A DNA stretch of 64,000 nt, taken from contig OZ252227.1 of assembly GCA_965249175.1 (NCBI GenBank), positions 5,022,001 to 5,086,000 of the forward strand. The letters run 5' to 3'. A program made the translations under genes and the position numbers. Each line of letters begins with the position of its first letter. Position 1 is the first letter of the stretch. The DNA comes from CAZYFH01 sp965249175. GTDB taxonomy: Bacteria; Acidobacteriota; Vicinamibacteria; Vicinamibacterales; UBA8438. The notes beneath the pieces are model-generated. The model was not told the origin of the DNA and ran no database searches. It was given only the letters and a program-made list of their open reading frames with translations. Below are positions 27,108-35,878 of this stretch, piece after piece.

Positions 27108-28459
27108 CGCTTCGCGGCGTCGGCCGGTTCGTCCGGGAACAGAATACGGTCCCAGATCGGCGCGACGCGATCCAGACGGAATTCCCGCACCCGCTCAAAA
27201 GCGGCATCCCCCAGCTTGCGCTGCAGTTGCTCGTCGCGCGACAGCTCTCCCAGCGCACCGGCGAGGGCTTCTACGGAGCCGGTCTCGACTACCAGGCCGC
27301 TCACGCCATGCTCGATCAACCGCAAGGGGCCCGGCGACGCGTCGGACACGATGCACGCCATACGTTGTCCCATTGCTTCCAGCAGCGCGTTCGGCGTTCC
27401 CTCGAAGCGGGACGGCAGCACGAACATCCGGCACCGGGTGAGGAGCGGCGTCGGGTCCGTTACGACGCCGTGAAACGTCACGCCGTCAGTCAGTCCGAGC
27501 GCGCGTACACGTATCCGCAGCTCCTCGGCCATCGGTCCGTCACCGGCGACGTGTAGCGTCCAACCTGGCGCGGTCCGGATGAAACTGGCGAACGCCTCCA
27601 TCAGCACGTCGGGCGCTTTCTGAGGCACCAGCCTGGCGAGAAACAACACGGCGTTGGATCGCGTGTCGTGTGTCCCCTCTGCCAATATCAACGGATTTGG
27701 CGCATGGCGAAGTTTCCCCTCGGGGCAATACGACCGCATCGAACTCAATGCGCCGTGGCTGTTGGCAGAGACCGCGTCCGCCGCCGGGTAAAGAACAGGA
27801 CGCAGATCCTCCCACGGGGTCTCGAGCCGTTGCTTCGATGGATCGTTGCGCTCGGAGATGACAGTACGGTGACGCAAGCCGTCCGATGCCGCGACGGTGA
27901 TGATGTTGGTGGCGCCGAGCAGGCTGCACACCACGTCAGGGTTGGTGCGCAAGAATATGCCACGCAACGTTCGCACCGGCCCGTAGCAGCGCCTGAGGAG
28001 CAGCGCGTACACATGAGTTGATCGTCCCAGCAGCCGTCTTCTCGCGACGAATGCGAGTGTTGCGGACCGCAGCCGCAGCAAGACGAGATACTTTGCCCGC
28101 ACGCCGTCCAATCTCCGACCCTCACTCGCAGGTCGTTCTGAGCGTGCCGTCGGCGCGCTGTTAGCGGACGCGTCATGACGCTCGAGTCGACGCACCACGA
28201 GCCAGCGGGCACGCACCAGAAGCCCATTCGGCTGCGGCAGCATAATCCGCTCGACGCGCGGGTGCAGCCGACAAAAATCCGGTGGGCGGTCGAGCAGAGT
28301 GACGACCGTGACGTCGTGACCGCGGTCGACCCAATACGCGGCCATGGACGCCGCAACCCGCTGCGCGCCGCCGAGGCCGAGGTGCGGCAGCACTATTGCC
28401 ACCCTCCGCGCACGGTTGGACGCGGGCGATGTCGTTGCACGGTTTGACACGGCGGCCAC
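27104..28459 (-). CDS. Family 4 glycosyltransferase
   Basis: 451 residues from GTG 28459. VAIVLPHLGLGGAQRVAASM is the acceptor loop. HRTVISERNDPSKQRL, AVLFLARLVPQKAPDVLMEA, LHVAGDGPMAEELRIRV and FVLPSRFEGTPNALLEAMGQ complete a GT4 with the conserved glutamates. An insert of some 50 residues near position 95-150 (Arg/Ala rich) makes it longer than its relatives. It is coupled by 4 bp to the methyltransferase downstream and lies 27 bp from the upstream gene. Sugar and linkage are unknown. Confidence 0.87.
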   Translation of the reverse strand: MAAVSNRATTSPASNRARRVAIVLPHLGLGGAQRVAASMAAYWVDRGHDVTVVTLLDRPPDFCRLHPRVERIMLPQPNGLLVRARWLVVRRLERHDASANSAPTARSERPASEGRRLDGVRAKYLVLLRLRSATLAFVARRRLLGRSTHVYALLLRRCYGPVRTLRGIFLRTNPDVVCSLLGATNIITVAASDGLRHRTVISERNDPSKQRLETPWEDLRPVLYPAADAVSANSHGALSSMRSYCPEGKLRHAPNPLILAEGTHDTRSNAVLFLARLVPQKAPDVLMEAFASFIRTAPGWTLHVAGDGPMAEELRIRVRALGLTDGVTFHGVVTDPTPLLTRCRMFVLPSRFEGTPNALLEAMGQRMACIVSDASPGPLRLIEHGVSGLVVETGSVEALAGALGELSRDEQLQRKLGDAAFERVREFRLDRVAPIWDRILFPDEPADAAKR

Positions 28460-28486
28460 GGTTTCGAATCGCTCGCTGTCCGGCGT

Positions 28487-29836
28487 CTACTGCAACCGCA
28501 ACAGCGCGCGGTCGACAAGCGTGATCTCAGGCATACGTTCGAGCACGCCCACGTCTTTCCAGCGGGCGAGAGGAGTCCGTACGTCGTCGGCCGAAAGACC
28601 GGGAAACTTCTGACGGCGGTAGCCCTTTTGCGCGCGTCGCGAAGCCTCGCGTCGCGACGACCATCTCCTGACATTCATCATGGCTCCGCACGCGCGCCTG
28701 AGCGCATACAACCCCGTTCCCGTCGCCGGCACATCCAACTTCTCTGCAACATCCAAGATCCGATCTGCCGCGAGAGGCGGCTCGACATTGTCGATATACG
28801 GACGCATCGCGGTTCGACCGGCCGCCAGGTGTGCCCGCGCCTGTTCGCCGTCGGCCCGCCGGAACATCTCCGCCAGCGCAAGCAACTCGCTGGCATCCGC
28901 GACCTTGAAGCTCACGGCATCCGCCGGGTTCAAGAACTCGCTTGCGGGCTCTGGCACAAAGCTCACGACCGGTCGACCGAGCAACAGCGCCTCGATGCCG
29001 GTCGTGCACCCGGGGTGCAACACCATGTCGGCGGCGAGCATCCAGGCACTGGCGCTTCCTTCGTACTGCACCCCGACGTTCCACCCGGATGCCCACGCCC
29101 GCCACGCGTCGTGATTCTCCGAGGGATGCGGGCGCACGACGATTCGATCGAACACGCCGGCCCGGCACACCTCGACCACGAGCGACTGCAGACCCGCCAT
29201 GTGTCGCAACTTGTACGCGACCTGCCGGCGCTTCCGGTCGACCTGGGCCGAGGTCGCCAGCTTGCCGTCCCGTTGAAGTGTCGCCACGACGTCCAGCCCG
29301 ATCTTGTATGGATTCGCAACGCTGAAGTTCGTATTCACCAGGAGAAACCGCCCATAGCGTTCCCGGAGATCCCTCGCGTCATCGTCATGTACCGCGCGGA
29401 CACGCGGCAACAGAGTATCGAAACGAGGGTTTCCGGTGACGACCAGCTTCTTGTCCGCCGCTCGGCGATACGTGCGGATGTCTCGCTCGGCTCTGGCGCC
29501 CGTCGCGAGGATGATGTCTGTAGCCTCCAGCGAACGCGGCCCGACTTTTCGCGCGCAGTAGTCCTCGCCATCCGGATATATGATGCTCTCCTCGCACAGG
29601 TCGGCGATCCGGTAACCGTGGTGCTTCAGTCGACCGAGCCGATCGGCCTTGGTGTCCGGAATGTTGTTCTCGATGAGCAGCCCGGGCGCGAGACCGTCTG
29701 CCATGTGCTCGTGCATCTCGATGCCGCCGAGAAATACGCGCCACCCGCGGTCGACGGCCTTGGCCGCCAGCAACGTCTTGCCGAGCAGCTCGCGGTATTT
29801 CGTTTCGATCGGCAAATACAGCGTTCGGCGCTTCAT
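28487..29836 (-). CDS. Surface carbohydrate biosynthesis protein
   Basis: 449 residues. It starts MKRRTLYLPIETKYRELLGK and has DIILATGARAERDIRTYR, LVVTGNPRFDTLLPRV, RFLLVNTNFSVANPYK, VVRPHPSENHDAWRAW and MVLHPGCTTGIEALLLGRPV. These form a GT-B-like fold of the kind found beside sialic-acid-type genes and annotated only as surface carbohydrate biosynthesis protein. HPGCTTGIE resembles the donor-binding loop of CDP-glycerol- and sialyl-transferase-like enzymes. It overlaps neuA by 4 bp, so it may use or process the CMP-activated nonulosonate; that is inference. Confidence 0.75.
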   Translation of the reverse strand: MKRRTLYLPIETKYRELLGKTLLAAKAVDRGWRVFLGGIEMHEHMADGLAPGLLIENNIPDTKADRLGRLKHHGYRIADLCEESIIYPDGEDYCARKVGPRSLEATDIILATGARAERDIRTYRRAADKKLVVTGNPRFDTLLPRVRAVHDDDARDLRERYGRFLLVNTNFSVANPYKIGLDVVATLQRDGKLATSAQVDRKRRQVAYKLRHMAGLQSLVVEVCRAGVFDRIVVRPHPSENHDAWRAWASGWNVGVQYEGSASAWMLAADMVLHPGCTTGIEALLLGRPVVSFVPEPASEFLNPADAVSFKVADASELLALAEMFRRADGEQARAHLAAGRTAMRPYIDNVEPPLAADRILDVAEKLDVPATGTGLYALRRACGAMMNVRRWSSRREASRRAQKGYRRQKFPGLSADDVRTPLARWKDVGVLERMPEITLVDRALLRLQ

Positions 29837-30648
29837 CGCACAAACTCGGTCTTTACCAGTCCGGACTCGATGAGCCCTCGGACGATCAAGAGATCTCCTG
29901 GACCGTCGACGTTAATGGAACGCTCCCACGGCATTTCGTACATCACCGGGGTGAGCGACCGCAAGCGCCGCTCGCGGCGAAAATAGTCAGTCGCGACGAT
30001 GTAGACAGCGCCGTTTCGCTGATAAAGCGTCTCGTAATCGCGACGGGTCTTCCGATCCGTCTCATCGGGCACATACAGCTCCGAGCGGCCGTCACCGCGC
30101 GCCCGATACATCACGCGGGGGTGCCGAATCCCGTCCACCCGGCACACGCTCAGCACGGATTCATGGCCGCATCGTGTGAAAAGGTCGTATGCCGCATCGA
30201 TGTCGGCGCCAGTTCTGAGCGGAGTCGTCGCCTGGACCAAGATCAGCGCACCGGGCGACCATCCTCCAGCTGCCTCCCACTGCTCCAACGCATGGGCGAC
30301 CGTATCGGACGATGACGCGGTATCGCTTGCCAGGGCCGCCGGACGACGCACCACGAAGACCCCGGCACGCTCAGCATAGCGTTCGAGGATATCGGCGTCG
30401 TCGCTCGTCACGACCGTTGCGCCGACCGAAGCGGACGCTTGCGCTGCCGCGACCGCGTATTCCACAAGGGGTGCGCCGCCGACGATCGCTTTGTTCTTGC
30501 CTGGCACTCCTTTCGAACCGGCGCGCACCGGCACGATGGCGAGCAGGCCTGGGGTGGCGGCCTGCGCACCGTCATCAGACAAGCGTGACTGCGCTCCTCC
30601 CCGCACATCCCGGTCCCTAGACATCGGCGAGCCGCCGCCAGACACCAT
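29833..30648 (-). CDS. neuA: CMP-N-acylneuraminate (nonulosonate) cytidylyltransferase
   Basis: Activates a nonulosonic acid with CTP. LLAIVPVRAGSKGVPGKNKA is the nucleotide-binding start of the family. VVTSDDADILERYAE, LILVQATTPLRTGADID, YQRNGAVYIVATDYF and the terminal INVDGPGDLLI (metal-binding Asp) complete it. The product is 271 residues, with about 33 extra residues before the conserved start; an internal ATG at 30624 is an alternative. It is coupled to the downstream surface carbohydrate gene. NeuB and NeuC, needed upstream in the pathway, are encoded at 13.4-15.6 kb. Confidence 0.91.
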   Translation of the reverse strand: MVSGGGSPMSRDRDVRGGAQSRLSDDGAQAATPGLLAIVPVRAGSKGVPGKNKAIVGGAPLVEYAVAAAQASASVGATVVTSDDADILERYAERAGVFVVRRPAALASDTASSSDTVAHALEQWEAAGGWSPGALILVQATTPLRTGADIDAAYDLFTRCGHESVLSVCRVDGIRHPRVMYRARGDGRSELYVPDETDRKTRRDYETLYQRNGAVYIVATDYFRRERRLRSLTPVMYEMPWERSINVDGPGDLLIVRGLIESGLVKTEFVR

Positions 30649-30666
30649 CGAAGTCTGACATCACCC

Positions 30667-31530
30667 TCACGACTGCGGCCTGAGCACGACGGTCAGCATT
30701 CGATCCGTTGGATCTCCGCTCCTCTCGAGCGCCATATCGTGCTTGCGTGCCGCGAACCGGAGGGCTCGTTCGCAAAAGATATACGGGTGGTACGGATTCA
30801 TCTGATCGAATGTGAACAGGTTGGCACACTGTATGTAGATCACCCCGCATGGAAGCAAGCACTCGACCGCCCACCGCAAGATGTCGAACGCGGTCGACAT
30901 ATTCTCAAGCGAGTGCGAGAAAATAATCGCGTGGAACTTGCGTGGCTCGTGTCGGATTCGTTCAAGCTCCTCGCCGTACTCGCCGAGCATCTCGATCGCA
31001 GCCGTGTCAATTGATTCGCGTGCCTCGGTTGACGGCTCGATCGCGTACACGTGACAGCCGTGGCGCTCGTGCAGTCGGCCGAGTACTACGCCGAGACCGG
31101 CCCCGACCTCGAGAATATGGCTGTCGGCACCCAGCGTGACATATTGGGCGAGGGTCTCTGTGATGACCGGCGTGCGCATCGCGCGCGCCTTCGCGAGCTT
31201 CACCTTACGCCCCTCCGCGGCATCCCACACGCGATCGTCGTCCCCCTCGTACCGTTTCGTGTTCCACATCTGTCCGCCCTGGCGGAAGCCGCGGTTCACG
31301 ACCTTCTGCTGCCAGAACCGCGTCCTATAGAACCATTGGTATGACCTTGACGTTGGCCGGGGGTTCATGAATTTCAGGTTACACGTCGGACAAATCACAT
31401 ACCAGAAGTCCATGTCGAGCCAGCGGACGCCGCCGCTGGGCAGCATGGTCTCGCCGTCGCACAGTGGACATCCGTCAAGCGCCTCCCAGTCGAATGCGAC
31501 GTCGAGAAACTCGTTGTCGCGCGTCATCAT
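30667..31530 (-). CDS. Class I SAM methyltransferase with N-terminal zinc-binding cysteines
   Basis: 287 residues. CPLC near residue 18 and CPTC near 47 form a likely zinc ribbon. SHILEVGAGLGVVLGRLHER is SAM motif I, VYAIEPSTEARES motif II, and FHAIIFSHSLENMSTAFDIL motif IV with an H-S-L-E-N variant. The layout is that of sugar C- or O-methyltransferases found in polysaccharide loci. It lies 18 bp upstream of neuA and overlaps the deacetylase gene by 4 bp (ATGA). The methylated sugar is unknown. Confidence 0.82.
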   Translation of the reverse strand: MMTRDNEFLDVAFDWEALDGCPLCDGETMLPSGGVRWLDMDFWYVICPTCNLKFMNPRPTSRSYQWFYRTRFWQQKVVNRGFRQGGQMWNTKRYEGDDDRVWDAAEGRKVKLAKARAMRTPVITETLAQYVTLGADSHILEVGAGLGVVLGRLHERHGCHVYAIEPSTEARESIDTAAIEMLGEYGEELERIRHEPRKFHAIIFSHSLENMSTAFDILRWAVECLLPCGVIYIQCANLFTFDQMNPYHPYIFCERALRFAARKHDMALERSGDPTDRMLTVVLRPQS

Positions 31531-32522
31531 GACCGCGGAAGCTCGCCCATCGATGCGATTCCATGCGGGAACGTGTTGCAGTTCCGCCGGGGCAAGGCGA
31601 ATCGGTCGGTCTCTGTCAGCGGCTTCTCAATGTCGCTATCGGCAACGGCGAACGCGAAGGGGCAACCCCTTGAGGCGACGAGTCTCGCGGACGTGGAGTT
31701 GAACGAGCCTTCTCGACCGTGAGCGTAGCAGTAGCCCCAGTCGAGCGTTCCCGCGAGCGTCCGAATCAAGTCACACGCGTGGCCGATCTCCTGTTCCTGC
31801 CGATACGCCGTCAACCCGCTGAGCAGCAGATGCTGGTGGCCGTGGGCGCCGACACCCATGCCGTCGGCTACAAGCCGCTTCACTCCGGCTTCGTCAACGT
31901 AGACATCCTCGACTCCCGGCGCTCGGCCGTCGAATGCGAAGGCGATCAGGTCATCGACCACCTCACGTCGCTCGTCAAATCCGAGTTTCCAGTTGAGCAG
32001 CTGCTTCACACGCTTCGACGGCACATCGGAGGTTTGGGTAACATAGTGTCTCACGTCGGCTTCTGTTGTCTCTCCGCGTAGCCACGGGTAGCGCACTTCC
32101 AACCGATCGAGTAATGCGGATCCACCGACGCGCCCAAGTGCGAGGTGGAGTTTGTGAACGTCGAGTACCACACCATCGGTCAGAGGGGCCGACGGTACGT
32201 AGAACAGGCCGAACAACCCACGACGGCGGAGCACGGGGAGCACGAAGTCGACGTGGTCCCTGAGCCCGTCGTCGAATGTCAGCAGGAAGCCCGACGGCGC
32301 AGCCGCTCCTCCCACCCAGCGCTCGAACGCCTCGCGACCGACCAGCCCGAGAGTGTCATCAAAGCGATCCAGCTGGCGTTCAAAGTCGGAGAGAGCAAGA
32401 TACGGATAATTCGGAAGCGTGCCGGGGCCTGGTCGAACATAGTGGTACATCACTGGTGTCACGCTGTACTCCCAGGTACATCGCGGTGCGTCATCTGACG
32501 GGGGCGATCCTACTTCAAACAA
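31527..32522 (-). CDS. Polysaccharide deacetylase (NodB-type)
   Basis: 331 residues. VMYHYVRPG begins the domain, LLTFDDGLRDHVDFVLPVL (TFDDG at 82-86) holds the catalytic and metal-binding Asp pair, and MGVGAHGHQHLLLSG supplies the histidine motif of the carbohydrate esterase 4 family. No signal peptide is visible, so it may act in the cytoplasm on a lipid-linked sugar. Translation appears to start at TTG 32522, overlapping the sulfotransferase end by 8 bp. The first conserved residues are at about 20. It would remove N-acetyl groups from an amino sugar. Confidence 0.83.
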   Translation of the reverse strand: MFEVGSPPSDDAPRCTWEYSVTPVMYHYVRPGPGTLPNYPYLALSDFERQLDRFDDTLGLVGREAFERWVGGAAAPSGFLLTFDDGLRDHVDFVLPVLRRRGLFGLFYVPSAPLTDGVVLDVHKLHLALGRVGGSALLDRLEVRYPWLRGETTEADVRHYVTQTSDVPSKRVKQLLNWKLGFDERREVVDDLIAFAFDGRAPGVEDVYVDEAGVKRLVADGMGVGAHGHQHLLLSGLTAYRQEQEIGHACDLIRTLAGTLDWGYCYAHGREGSFNSTSARLVASRGCPFAFAVADSDIEKPLTETDRFALPRRNCNTFPHGIASMGELPRS

Positions 32523-33354
32523 CCGTGGACGATTCGAACGTCAACTCGTCCACAAGTTTCCCCTCGCCACGCTGGGCCAGCTCCCGCCGGACGCTGCTCC
32601 ATTTCTCCGCGGGCACCACGCGCTTCCAAACACCGACGCGTGCCGTCGTCAACGGGTCGGCGAGCCGCCGCAGCGTGCGGCTCTCGATTCCTGTGGCTTG
32701 GCGCACGCGGTCGAAATCATCTTGTTGCCCGTCAAACTCGGCAACCTGCGCCTCCCACGGCTCGGCGAGAAAGCGAAGCACCCCGGCCATCTCTTCTTTC
32801 GGTTTCATGACGAGACGCTCGTACCGCAGCTCACGGTACCGAGGATGTTCACCTCCTTGCTCCGCGAGCCAGCGCCGCGCCGCGCCGACAGTCGCGCACC
32901 ACCGTGTCGCGAACGGTTCGGGCTTGACCCACTTCCCGCTCTCGATCATCGACGCGTAGACGTCGCGCGGATCCCGGGTAATGTGCAGAACTCGCGCGGT
33001 TGGCCAGTGCGACATAATCCTCCAAATTACCCCCGCGTTTCCTGGCGTCTTCTCGACCCACCGCGACCTTCCGGCACCGACAGTCAGGTAGCTCATGACC
33101 CGGTCAAGACAGGTCTCGATGTCCCCGGCTGACCCGCACGCCTTCGACAACTCTGTGGGTGACGCGTCGAAGAACTGCGCTATCCGCTCCAACCATCGGA
33201 GTCGTGCGCCGGTGTCCGACGTCTGCCAGGTTTCATGCATCCATTGGGTCTCGAGACCAGCGAACAGTCTCGAATGCCGCCCAAGCATCGCGCGCAGGAG
33301 CGACGTGCCCGACTTGTACATTCCGCCAATGAACACCGGTGATGAGCCCGACAT
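32515..33354 (-). CDS. Sulfotransferase (PAPS-dependent)
   Basis: 279 residues. VFIGGMYKSGTSLLRAMLG (residues 7-25) is the 5'-phosphosulfate loop. WVEKTPGNAGVIWRI and VLHITRDPRDVYASMIESG form the 3'-phosphate site. RELRYERLVMKPKEEM is the conserved segment before the final helix. It would transfer sulfate from PAPS to a glycan hydroxyl or amino group, perhaps the position freed by the adjacent deacetylase. It is the first gene of the long minus-strand operon and is divergent from a methyltransferase at 33.4 kb. Confidence 0.87.
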   Translation of the reverse strand: MSGSSPVFIGGMYKSGTSLLRAMLGRHSRLFAGLETQWMHETWQTSDTGARLRWLERIAQFFDASPTELSKACGSAGDIETCLDRVMSYLTVGAGRSRWVEKTPGNAGVIWRIMSHWPTARVLHITRDPRDVYASMIESGKWVKPEPFATRWCATVGAARRWLAEQGGEHPRYRELRYERLVMKPKEEMAGVLRFLAEPWEAQVAEFDGQQDDFDRVRQATGIESRTLRRLADPLTTARVGVWKRVVPAEKWSSVRRELAQRGEGKLVDELTFESSTVV

Positions 33355-33392
33355 GACCGCAACATGCAGAGTACCCCGTGCTGAGTAGATGC

Positions 33393-33410
33393 ATCAAGCC
33401 AACCCTTGAT
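33393..33410. promoter_or_regulatory. Inverted repeat in a divergent intergenic region
   Basis: ATCAAG-CCAACC-CTTGAT is a perfect 6-bp dyad in the 75-bp gap between the sulfotransferase operon and the plus-strand methyltransferases. It could be an operator shared by both directions. No clear promoter hexamers are visible. Confidence 0.3.
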
Positions 33411-33429
33411 ATGCTTCCCAGACGGGATC

Positions 33430-34389
33430 ATGGTTGGGGCGCCTCTGCCGATTTTCGGCGCCTCGCAGGCTCGGGAGTGTGAAGCGGTGTGCTGTCAGTG
33501 GTTCGACAGACGAAACAAATGCCCGGCCTGTGCGTCGGACAAATTCAAGATGCTCTATCGAAGCAAATACGACCGACCTCCAATAAGGAACTACCTGGAG
33601 GATTTCTATTCACAGATAGGTGGAGTGGAGACCGAATACCTGGCGGGATGCGTGTATGTCCTGTGCGAGTGCGACTCATGCCGCTTGATCTTCCAGCGAG
33701 ACATCCCGAACAGCGCGTTAATGAAGAGGCTGTACGAATGTTGGATAGATCCGAAGAAGATATTCAGGCGGCACCAGCGGGAGGACGATCTTGGATACTA
33801 CTCGTCCTACGCGCAGCAAATCATGCAGATCATTTCGTTCTTCGGTACGGTGCCGTCGTCGTTACGCTTCCTTGATTTCGGCATGGGGTGGGGCAAATGG
33901 GCGCTTATGGTGAAGGCTTTCGGGTGTGATTCCTACGGGACCGAATTGTCCACGGCGCGCATCGACCATGCCAGATCGAACGGACTCGCGGTCATCAGGT
34001 GGCAAGACATTCCGCAGCGCCAATTCGACGTCATCAACGCCGAGAAGGTATTCGAGCACATACCCGATCCGTTGGCGACCCTGCGCCATCTGAAAAAGGC
34101 CTTAACGGTCGGCGGGCTGCTCAGAATCCACGTTCCAGCTGCCGGCAACATGCCACAACGACTGAAGATCATGGACTGGACCGCTCTCGAAGGTTCAAGA
34201 GAATCCCTCAACCCCGTCGCGCCGCTGGAACACATCAACTTCTTCAGGCGGTCGTCGCTTGCCCGGATGGCACGAGAATCAGGGATGACAGAGGCCTCCA
34301 TCCCGATCACCGAAGAGTACGGACATTCTGCTGATTCAGGCGCGCCAAAAAAGGGGAACAACTGCATTTTCCTTCGCCGCATTCGGTGA
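33430..34389 (+). CDS. Class I SAM methyltransferase with N-terminal zinc ribbon
   Basis: About 319 residues from ATG 33430; a TTG at 33406 would add eight. RRNKCPACASDKFKMLYRSK and LCECDSCRLIFQRDI hold two cysteine pairs. LRFLDFGMGWGKWALMVKAF is SAM motif I, YGTELSTARIDHARSNG motif II, and FDVINAEKVFEHIPDPLATL motif IV. The carboxy end has EHINFFRRSSLARMARESG, common to sugar methyltransferases. It is followed at 13 bp by a second methyltransferase-like gene, so the two form an operon divergent from the sulfotransferase. Confidence 0.83.
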   Translation: MVGAPLPIFGASQARECEAVCCQWFDRRNKCPACASDKFKMLYRSKYDRPPIRNYLEDFYSQIGGVETEYLAGCVYVLCECDSCRLIFQRDIPNSALMKRLYECWIDPKKIFRRHQREDDLGYYSSYAQQIMQIISFFGTVPSSLRFLDFGMGWGKWALMVKAFGCDSYGTELSTARIDHARSNGLAVIRWQDIPQRQFDVINAEKVFEHIPDPLATLRHLKKALTVGGLLRIHVPAAGNMPQRLKIMDWTALEGSRESLNPVAPLEHINFFRRSSLARMARESGMTEASIPITEEYGHSADSGAPKKGNNCIFLRRIR

Positions 34390-34402
34390 GGCTTTAGATC
34401 GA

Positions 34403-35269
34403 ATGGGCTTACCCAGCGCGAGATCGTCCTCGATGAGTGGATCGCTAGAAACGTCTGCAGATCTGAAAGCCGTCGCCGATCAGATCCCGTCAATGGGCGG
34501 CCGGAAGATCGGTGGGTGGTTGAGGCAGGCGGCCCGCGACGCTCCGTCGAACACCTCCATCGTCGAGGTTGGGTGCTGGCTGGGCGCCGGGACGGCCCAA
34601 CTGGCATTGGGTGTTCGCGAACGACCATGCCCCAAGGACGTATCCTTACATTGCTACGATCGATGGAAGGCAACGACCTCTGAGGTTGACAAAGCGTTGC
34701 GGTGGGGTGTGAATCTCTCCGTGGGCGACGACACGCTCCCTTGGGTCCGACAAGCGCTGAATCCGTTCAACGTCCCAATACGATTCCACAAGGGCGACGT
34801 CATGGTAGCCGGTTGGCAGGACGGTCGCATCTCTGTGTATGTCGACGACGTGTCAAAACCGCCGTGGCGCTTTTTCCCTGCACTCCTCATGTTCGGACCC
34901 TGGTGGATCCCGGGCGAGACGGTGATCGTACTAATGGACTACGACCATTGGAAGAATTCTGGAGAATTTGCACACAGATGTCAGAAGCAGTTTGTCGAGG
35001 CCAACCGCGACTGCTTCGAGCCTCTTGGTCACGCTGAGGATGGCAAGTCGAGCGGCGCCATGTTCCGCTATAGAAAACCAGTAGATTCCATCAACAGTGG
35101 GAAGTGGCGAGGCCCGTGGGACATGTGGCTTCAGCATAGAAGACAGCAACCGAGTGCATTCTCCATGGTGCGGGTGGGACGCTGGCGAGATTCTGCCTCT
35201 TTGCTGCGGCTGCACCTACTGACGATCGTGGGCTTGCTGTTGTTTCAGCTAAGACGGCAGCCGCACTGA
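34403..35269 (+). CDS. Class I SAM methyltransferase-like protein, IPSMGGR type
   Basis: 288 residues from ATG 34403. The body (LKAVADQIPSMGGRKIGGWL, SIVEVGCWLGAGTAQLALGV, LHCYDRWKATTSEVDKA, ISVYVDDVSKPPWRFF, VIVLMDYDHWKNSGEF) matches the protein at 26.3 kb over about 190 residues, with about half the positions the same by eye. It lacks the STSWRITAPLR tail and ends instead with a hydrophobic stretch (LHLLTIVGLLLFQL) that may anchor it to the membrane. It lies 13 bp after another methyltransferase. Its role is probably glycan methylation. Confidence 0.75.
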   Translation: MGLPSARSSSMSGSLETSADLKAVADQIPSMGGRKIGGWLRQAARDAPSNTSIVEVGCWLGAGTAQLALGVRERPCPKDVSLHCYDRWKATTSEVDKALRWGVNLSVGDDTLPWVRQALNPFNVPIRFHKGDVMVAGWQDGRISVYVDDVSKPPWRFFPALLMFGPWWIPGETVIVLMDYDHWKNSGEFAHRCQKQFVEANRDCFEPLGHAEDGKSSGAMFRYRKPVDSINSGKWRGPWDMWLQHRRQQPSAFSMVRVGRWRDSASLLRLHLLTIVGLLLFQLRRQPH

Positions 35270-35337
35270 ACCTGCGCGGGGCCGCTGGCCGTAGCGCCTG
35301 GATGTTCTACGGAGACCCTGCGGCAACGGGTGCACCG

Positions 35338-35878
35338 CTACCTGGCCCCGCCTGAACAATGATCGCGGTACCAGGTAATCGTGGCGCGAATGCCCTCGGC
35401 AATATCGGTTCCTGCACGGAAGCCCAGCCACTCATTGGCACGACTCGTGTCCACGCAGCGCCGTGGTTGTCCGTCGGGCATGGCCGCGTCCCACGCAAGC
35501 TCTCCCTCGAAACGGTCTCGCGGCGAATCAATTCCGCGAGATCACGAATAGTAATCTCTCGTCCGGTGCCGAGGTTGATCGGCTCGGGCCCGTCGTACTT
35601 CTCGGCGCCCAGTACGATGCCTTCAGCGGCATCGTCCACATAGAGGAATTCACGGCTGGCCTTGCCTGTTCCCCAGACCTTCACCGTCTCTGCGCCGGCC
35701 AACCGCGCGTCATCTCATTTTCGGACCAAGGCCGGAATCACATGGCTGCTTCGCGGGTCGAAATTGTCGCCTGGCCCGTAGACGTTGACCGGCAACACGT
35801 AGATCGCATTGAACCCGTACTCCTCGCGACAGGCTTGCGCCTGGACCAGCATCATCTTCTTGGCTCGCAGGCTGCTGA
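35338..35878 (-). pseudogene. fcl: GDP-L-fucose synthase C-terminal remnant
   Basis: Minus-strand translation gives LRAKKMMLVQAQACREEYG, FNAIYVLPVNVYGPGDNFDP, SSHVIPALVRK, then an in-frame TGA (35715-35717) where relatives have Cys. It continues DDARLAGAETVKVWGTGKAS, REFLYVDDAAEGIVLGAEKY and INLGTGREITIRDLAELIRR. After that the frame shifts to FEGELAWDAAMPDGQPRRCV and DTSRANEWLGFRAGTDIAEG, ending at TAG 35338-35340. The amino half is missing because a group II intron lies antisense at 35879. The gene is therefore dead in three ways. Confidence 0.87.

Noticed and set aside
28628..29986. 452-codon plus-strand ORF
   Set aside because: It is antisense to the surface carbohydrate gene and to the end of neuA, which have clear family motifs and overlapping starts and stops.
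35715..35717. Selenocysteine codon in the fcl remnant (TGA in place of Cys)
   Set aside because: The gene is also truncated and frameshifted, and GDP-fucose synthases are not selenoproteins. A nonsense mutation is the simpler reading.
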